The notes beneath the pieces were generated by a model that saw only the letters and a list, made by a program, of their open reading frames with translations, was not told the DNA's origin and searched no databases. The position numbers and the translations under genes were made by a program. Of a stretch of 64,000 nt of DNA, positions 59,598 to 64,000 are shown one piece after another. Where the stretch lies: assembly GCA_024685005.1 (NCBI GenBank), contig JAIKWF010000024.1:1-64000 (forward strand), given 5' to 3'. Source of the DNA: Lachnospiraceae bacterium (GTDB taxonomy: Bacteria; Bacillota; Clostridia; Lachnospirales; Lachnospiraceae). How positions within the stretch are numbered: the stretch's first letter is position 1; each line of letters opens with the position of its first letter.

Positions 59598-59981
59598 ATG
59601 ATGATACAGATTGATTTTAACAGTGAAGAAGCGCTATATATGCAGCTTCGCAACCAGATCATACTCGGCATCGCCACCGCGCAATACAGAGAAGGTGATG
59701 CACTGCCCAGCGTTCGTGCGCTGGCGGATACCGTGGGGATCAATATGCATACGGTCAACAAGGCATATTCCGTCTTAAGACAGGATGGATTTGTCAAGGT
59801 AGACAGGCGCAGAGGCGCGGTGATCGCTGTGGATATTGACGCGCTGCGGGCCAGAGCAGGGGTGGAAAAGGAGCTTCGGCTCCTGCTTGCGAAAGCCCTT
59901 TGCCAGGGAATCGAGAGAAAGGAACTGCACAGTCTTTTGGATGACATCTGCGACGAATACGAAAAGGTGCGCGGGAAATAA
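59598..59981 (+). CDS. GntR-family (YtrA-type) transcriptional regulator
   Basis: A 127-residue protein, the short size typical of the YtrA subfamily. The winged helix-turn-helix occupies residues about 10-75: EALYMQLRNQIILGIATAQY, GDALPSVRALADTVGINMHT and VNKAYSVLRQDGFVKVDRR. The short C-terminal part is helical and forms the dimer. It probably represses its own operon through the palindrome at 59563-59583. The start codon follows GAGGTGATGGG. In many YtrA operons an ABC transporter follows, but here clpC is the next gene (42 bases downstream), which suggests control of protein quality functions. Confidence 0.9.
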   Translation: MMIQIDFNSEEALYMQLRNQIILGIATAQYREGDALPSVRALADTVGINMHTVNKAYSVLRQDGFVKVDRRRGAVIAVDIDALRARAGVEKELRLLLAKALCQGIERKELHSLLDDICDEYEKVRGK

Positions 59982-60023
59982 ACCGGCCAATCCGGGATGC
60001 ATCCAAAGCGAAGGTAAGGCAAT

Positions 60024-62489
60024 ATGAACTATACGGTAAAAGCCGGAGAGGTGCTGAAAGCAGCAGCTGTTGCGGCAAAATCTTATCTCCAGAGCTATAT
60101 CGGCACAGAGCATCTTTTGCTGGGTCTTTTGAAACAGGGTGACGGAATCGCTGCCTGTGTTTTGGAGGAAAACGGCATCAGTGTCCGGGATATTGAAACT
60201 CTGATCGACAATCTGATCGCGCCCCCCTCAGAGGTGGTGGTGAAAGACAGATCAGGTTATTCACCCCGTGCTCAGGCAGCCCTGCAGGAAGCGGAGCGTC
60301 AGGCAGAGCATTACGGCAGTGAGGCAGTGGGAACGGAGCATATCCTTATGGGACTGCTTCGGGACGGCAACAATGTTGCCGTAAGACTTTTGGTTTCTCT
60401 GGAAGTAAACATCCAGAAGATCTATGCGGATACGCTGGTGGCTGTGGGAACGGATCCCGGCCGCATCAGAGAAGAGATGAAGCTGTTCCAAAGCCAGCCT
60501 TTGGGAGAAGGGGGCCACGGACAGACCAAGGTATTGGACCAGTATTCCAGGGATCTGACAGCCCTTGCAAGAGAAGGAAAACTGGATCCTGTCATCGGAA
60601 GAGAAAACGAGATCGAGCGTCTGACCCAGATCCTTTGCCGCAGGATGAAAAACAATCCCTGCCTTGTGGGAGAACCCGGCGTGGGAAAAACAGCCATAGT
60701 GGAAGGACTTGCCCAGCGGATCGTAGAAGGCAATGTGCCGCCTGTTATGGAGCATAAAAGACTTGTGACCCTGGATATGTCCGGCATGGTGGCCGGCAGT
60801 AAATACAGGGGTGAATTCGAAGAGCGGATCAAAAAAGTGATGAATGAAGTCATCGCCGACGGCGATATCATTCTATTCATGGACGAGATCCACACCCTGA
60901 TCGGTGCCGGCGGAGCGGAAGGATCCATCGATGCTTCCAATATCTTAAAGCCTGCTCTTTCCAGAGGAGAGCTTCAGCTCATCGGTGCCACCACGGTGGA
61001 AGAATACAGAAAGTATTTGGAACGGGATGCTGCTCTTGAGCGGCGGTTCCAGAAGGTGGAGGTAACGGAGCCTACTATCTCCGAGGCCATTGCCATCATA
61101 GAAGGGATCAAACACAAATACGAAGAACATCACCGGGTTACGATCCAGCCGGATGCGGTGGAAGCTTCCGTAAAGCTTTCCGCCCGCTACATCAACGACC
61201 GGAATCTGCCGGATAAAGCCATTGACCTGATCGACGAGGCGGCTTCGGCCCTTCGCCTTCGCAAGGTACAGATCCCGAAAAAAGCCATAGAGCTTCAGGA
61301 AGAGATCGATAAACTGAATGTACAGATCGAACGCTCATTGAAGTTTGAAGCCTTTACCCAGGCCCATGAACAGCGGTGCAAACAGCAGGAACTGGAAAAG
61401 AAGTACCGCTCCGTTATGAGCCGGTTTGAAAAAAAGCAGCGGGAAACCAGAGAAGTCGTTACCCAGGATGATATCGCGGCAGTGGTATCCCAGTGGACAA
61501 AGGTGCCCTTAAAGCAGCTGTCCACCCAGGAAAGTGAGCGGCTTTTGAAGCTGGAGAAGATCCTGCATAAGCGTGTGATCGGCCAGGAAGAGGCTGTTTC
61601 AGCTCTCTCAAGGGCAATGCGCAGAGGCAGAGTAGGCTTACAGGATCCTGCAAGGCCCATCGGATCGTTTCTGTTCTTAGGTCCTACCGGTGTGGGTAAG
61701 ACAGAGCTTTCCAAGGCGCTGGCAGAGGTCATGTTCGGATCGGAAAATGAGATCATCCGTGTGGATATGTCGGAATACATGGAATCCCATTCCGTAGCCA
61801 AGATGATCGGCTCACCGCCGGGATATGTGGGACATGACGACGGCGGACAGCTTTCCGAGAAAGTCCGCAGGAAACCTTACAGCGTGGTTCTGTTTGATGA
61901 GATCGAAAAAGCCCATCCGGATGTATTCAACATTCTGCTGCAGGTTCTGGATGACGGACATATTTCCGACTCCAAGGGACGGAAGGTAAGCTTTAAGAAC
62001 ACCATCATCATCATGACCAGCAACGCCGGTGCATCCAGGATCGTGGATCCCAAGAATCTGGGATTTCGGGCGGAAAAAGATCCGGCCTATGATTATAAGC
62101 GGATGAAGGACGGTGTTATGGAAGAGGTAAAACGCCTGTTCAAACCGGAGTTCATTAACAGGATTGATGAGATCATGGTATTCCATCCCCTGGAGAAAAA
62201 GGAGCTGGAAAAGATCGTAACCCTGCTTTGCAACAATCTGATCAAGCGCTGCAAAACGCAGATGGATATCAAACTTACCGTCAGCCCTACGCTGAAAAAG
62301 TATCTGATCGATCACCACTGCGACAGCAAGATGGGAGCAAGACCCTTAAAGCGGGCCATCCAGACCGTTATCGAGGATGAGATGGCACAGCAGATCCTTG
62401 CAGGAAAAATCAAGGCGGGAGATACGGTAACAGCCACCGTCTCCGGCGGAAAAGTAGTTTTTAACGGCAAACAGAAAAAAGAAGCCTGA
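60024..62489 (+). CDS. clpC: ATP-dependent Clp protease ATPase subunit ClpC
   Basis: An 821-residue AAA+ unfoldase. The N-domain has two Clp-N repeats (IGTEHLLLGLL; VGTEHILMGLL), then the first ATPase (GEPGVGKTAIVEG; ILFMDEIHTLIG), a ClpC-type coiled middle domain (about 405-480), and the second ATPase (GPTGVGKTELSKALAE; VVLFDEIEKAHPD). A ClpP-binding loop is present (LGF near residue 680). It unfolds proteins for degradation by ClpP. Unlike in Bacillus there is no ctsR-mcsA-mcsB ahead of it; a YtrA-type GntR gene takes that place. An unknown gene and radA follow, as in other Clostridia. McsB-free ClpC regulation would need another adaptor. Confidence 0.97.
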   Translation: MNYTVKAGEVLKAAAVAAKSYLQSYIGTEHLLLGLLKQGDGIAACVLEENGISVRDIETLIDNLIAPPSEVVVKDRSGYSPRAQAALQEAERQAEHYGSEAVGTEHILMGLLRDGNNVAVRLLVSLEVNIQKIYADTLVAVGTDPGRIREEMKLFQSQPLGEGGHGQTKVLDQYSRDLTALAREGKLDPVIGRENEIERLTQILCRRMKNNPCLVGEPGVGKTAIVEGLAQRIVEGNVPPVMEHKRLVTLDMSGMVAGSKYRGEFEERIKKVMNEVIADGDIILFMDEIHTLIGAGGAEGSIDASNILKPALSRGELQLIGATTVEEYRKYLERDAALERRFQKVEVTEPTISEAIAIIEGIKHKYEEHHRVTIQPDAVEASVKLSARYINDRNLPDKAIDLIDEAASALRLRKVQIPKKAIELQEEIDKLNVQIERSLKFEAFTQAHEQRCKQQELEKKYRSVMSRFEKKQRETREVVTQDDIAAVVSQWTKVPLKQLSTQESERLLKLEKILHKRVIGQEEAVSALSRAMRRGRVGLQDPARPIGSFLFLGPTGVGKTELSKALAEVMFGSENEIIRVDMSEYMESHSVAKMIGSPPGYVGHDDGGQLSEKVRRKPYSVVLFDEIEKAHPDVFNILLQVLDDGHISDSKGRKVSFKNTIIIMTSNAGASRIVDPKNLGFRAEKDPAYDYKRMKDGVMEEVKRLFKPEFINRIDEIMVFHPLEKKELEKIVTLLCNNLIKRCKTQMDIKLTVSPTLKKYLIDHHCDSKMGARPLKRAIQTVIEDEMAQQILAGKIKAGDTVTATVSGGKVVFNGKQKKEA

Positions 62490-62512
62490 CGATAAAAACG
62501 GAGGATAAGAAA

Positions 62513-62926
62513 ATGGCACAAACGAGCGAGTTGTTAAAGGGCGGTTCTGACGGAAAGATCTGCTTCGGTGATCATACGCTGGCGCAGAAAGCAAAGCTGG
62601 ATGATTATGAACTCTCGGGGGATGTGTACAAGGTAAGAACCTTTCAGGAGCTGACCAAGCTTGAGAAGAACGATATGTTTCTGTATGAATCCGTTCCCGG
62701 CACAACCGTGAAGGATTTTGCAGAGGAGAAGAACGGCGTTTCCTTCACCGTTAGCGGCAGTGAGGATGCACAGATCACCGTAGGTCTGAAAGAAAAGACG
62801 GAATATGAGGTGATCGTGGGATCCGCAAATGCCGGAAAGATGTCTACCGGTGTCAGCGGAAAACTGTCTGTCAGCGTTGAGCTTGCAGGCATGGGCGATG
62901 TTCCTGTAGTGATCACAGAGGCATAG
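62513..62926 (+). CDS. Conserved small protein between clpC and radA
   Basis: A 137-residue soluble protein that starts with a helical or extended N-terminus (MAQTSELLKGGSDGKICFGD) and continues with mainly beta-type segments (DVYKVRTFQELTKLEKNDMF, VSFTVSGSEDAQITVGLKEK, TGVSGKLSVSVELAG). There is no signal peptide or membrane helix. I recall proteins of this type being annotated as hypothetical or, without support, as endosialidase in Lachnospiraceae; I do not accept that label. It follows clpC after 23 bases (CGGAGGA ribosome binding site), and radA starts one base after its stop. Its function is unknown. Confidence 0.72.
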   Translation: MAQTSELLKGGSDGKICFGDHTLAQKAKLDDYELSGDVYKVRTFQELTKLEKNDMFLYESVPGTTVKDFAEEKNGVSFTVSGSEDAQITVGLKEKTEYEVIVGSANAGKMSTGVSGKLSVSVELAGMGDVPVVITEA

Positions 62927-62927
62927 G

Positions 62928-64000
62928 ATGGCGAAAGCAAAAAGCACTACGGCATTTTATTGTCAAAACTGCGGATACGAATCCGCAAAGTGGATGGGAC
63001 AGTGTCCGGGCTGCAAAGAGTGGAATACCTTTGCGGAAGAACTGATCAAGGCACCCGCATCTGCGCCGGCGAAGGGAGCAAGCCTTAGCAGCGGCGGCAA
63101 AACAGCTGCTCTTTCCGAGATCTCCATGACAAGCGAGGAGAAGATCTTTACCGGGATCGATGAGCTTGACAGAGTTTTAGGAGGCGGAATTTTGCCGGGA
63201 CAGCTGGTTTTGGTGGGCGGTGACCCGGGAATCGGGAAATCCACCCTGCTTTTGCAGATGTGCCAGATGCTTTCATCCCAGGGACACCCGCTTTTATACG
63301 TATCCGGTGAGGAATCCTTAAAGCAGATCAAGATCCGTGCCCAGCGTATGGGAGATTTTACCGATTCCTTAAAGCTCCTTTGCGAGACGGATCTGGGACA
63401 GATCGAAGGGATCATCCAGCGGGAAAAGCCGGAAGTAGTGATCATTGATTCCATACAGACTATGTTTACGCCTCAGGCATCCAGCGCGCCGGGCAGTGTT
63501 TCCCAGGTACGGGAGGCCACCGGTATTTTGCTTCGGATCGCCAAAAGCAGTGGAATTGCGGTATTTATCGTAGGACATGTAACAAAAGAAGGAACCGTGG
63601 CAGGCCCCAGAGTGCTGGAGCATATGGTGGATACGGTTCTGTACTTTGAAGGGGACAGATATGCCTCTTACAGAATCCTGCGTGCAGTAAAGAACAGGTT
63701 TGGCTCCACCAATGAGATCGGCGTGTTCGAAATGGGAGCAGCCGGGCTTTCCCAGGTGAAGAATCCTTCGGAATATATGCTCAGCGGAAGACCGAAAGAT
63801 GCTTCCGGATCCGTGGTGATCTGTGCCATGGAAGGAACCAGACCCATGCTGGTGGAATTGCAGGCCCTTGTTTGTGAATCGGGATTTCAGATTCCCAGAA
63901 GACAGGCGACGGGGGTTGATTATAACAGAGTAAATCTCCTTATGGCGGTTCTGGAAAAAAGACTTTCCCTGCACTTGGGAAGCATGGACGCCTACGTCAA
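62928..64000 (+). CDS. radA: DNA repair protein RadA (cut by window edge)
   Basis: The first 357 codons of RadA/Sms, an ATP-dependent helicase-like protein that helps branch migration in recombination. It has the zinc finger CQNCGYESAKWMGQCPGC at the N-terminus. The ATP loop is GGDPGIGKSTLLLQM, followed by YVSGEESLKQIKIRAQRM. The RadA-specific KNRFG motif (AVKNRFGSTNEIG) is present. The C-terminal Lon-like region begins before the edge. The ATG lies one base after the upstream stop, so it belongs to the clpC operon. With addAB it is the second recombination function in the window. Confidence 0.96.
   Translation, partial: MAKAKSTTAFYCQNCGYESAKWMGQCPGCKEWNTFAEELIKAPASAPAKGASLSSGGKTAALSEISMTSEEKIFTGIDELDRVLGGGILPGQLVLVGGDPGIGKSTLLLQMCQMLSSQGHPLLYVSGEESLKQIKIRAQRMGDFTDSLKLLCETDLGQIEGIIQREKPEVVIIDSIQTMFTPQASSAPGSVSQVREATGILLRIAKSSGIAVFIVGHVTKEGTVAGPRVLEHMVDTVLYFEGDRYASYRILRAVKNRFGSTNEIGVFEMGAAGLSQVKNPSEYMLSGRPKDASGSVVICAMEGTRPMLVELQALVCESGFQIPRRQATGVDYNRVNLLMAVLEKRLSLHLGSMDAYV

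Noticed and set aside
62513..62926. Endosialidase label for the gene between clpC and radA
   Set aside because: The 137-residue protein lacks any glycosidase motif; the label seems to be a spread annotation error.

Overview
The window looks like chromosomal backbone DNA of a Lachnospiraceae-type Clostridium (Bacillota). The signs are strong AGGAGG-type ribosome binding sites, promoters close to TTGACA-17-TATAAT, AddAB instead of RecBCD, several protein families I associate with Lachnospiraceae (DUF6062-like, HPr-like, DUF1846, DUF342), and group II ECF transporter S-components for vitamins. The species cannot be named from sequence alone. I see no rRNA, insertion sequence, prophage or CRISPR array. 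Both edges cut genes: glpK on the left and radA on the right.

Layout. 1-930: the 5' end of glpK (minus strand), then a tRNA array (Thr-TGT, a CAT tRNA, Asp-GTC, Leu-TAA) with a 66-bp direct repeat between the last two. 1-8 kb: a TetR regulator, a Cys-rich DUF6062-like protein, a YtxH-like membrane-anchored helical protein, a uracil permease with a NUDIX hydrolase, and a large GGDEF-GGDEF*-EAL protein. 8.2-15.2 kb: addB-addA recombination helicase-nuclease. 15.2-18.8 kb: a glycosyltransferase, TPP-riboswitch-controlled thiT, and mgtE with a structured leader I cannot assign to a known riboswitch class. 18.8-25.8 kb: a HAD-CPBP fusion protein, a nitroreductase, a membrane EAL protein, a VanW-family wall protein and an HPr-like protein without the phosphorylatable His. 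26-36 kb: a nuclease-helicase fusion, a cytoplasmic GH13 enzyme joined to an ABC exporter-like operon with a membrane-anchored CARDB-type protein, and a long coiled-coil SHOCT protein. 36-47 kb: valS, a FapA/DUF342 protein, folC, a tiny ORF, a zinc-ribbon/TPR membrane protein, a PurF homologue without its glutaminase nucleophile, a DUF1846 protein, and an ECF S-component behind a structured leader with a terminator. 47-55 kb: a degenerate NUDIX protein, pyrF-pyrE, two small membrane proteins, an M29-type aminopeptidase with a long N-terminal extension, and purE-purM-purD. 55-64 kb: two secreted or anchored envelope proteins with cadherin-like domains, a GntR(YtrA)-type regulator, clpC, a small unknown protein and radA.

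How it fits together. Much of the window serves nucleotide metabolism: uracil uptake, orotate to UMP, purine steps, and PRPP chemistry. Vitamin uptake (ThiT, unknown S-component, FolC) and envelope maintenance are the other themes. Several proteins share one plan: an extracellular beta-sandwich or TPR region, one membrane helix, and a disordered or charged cytoplasmic part. The best candidates for undescribed biology are the two unassigned leader RNAs (upstream of mgtE and of the ECF S-component), the glutaminase-dead PurF with its DUF1846 partner, the GH13-ABC-CARDB-permease operon, and the HAD-CPBP fusion. All functional statements rest on reading translated sequence; no database search was possible.
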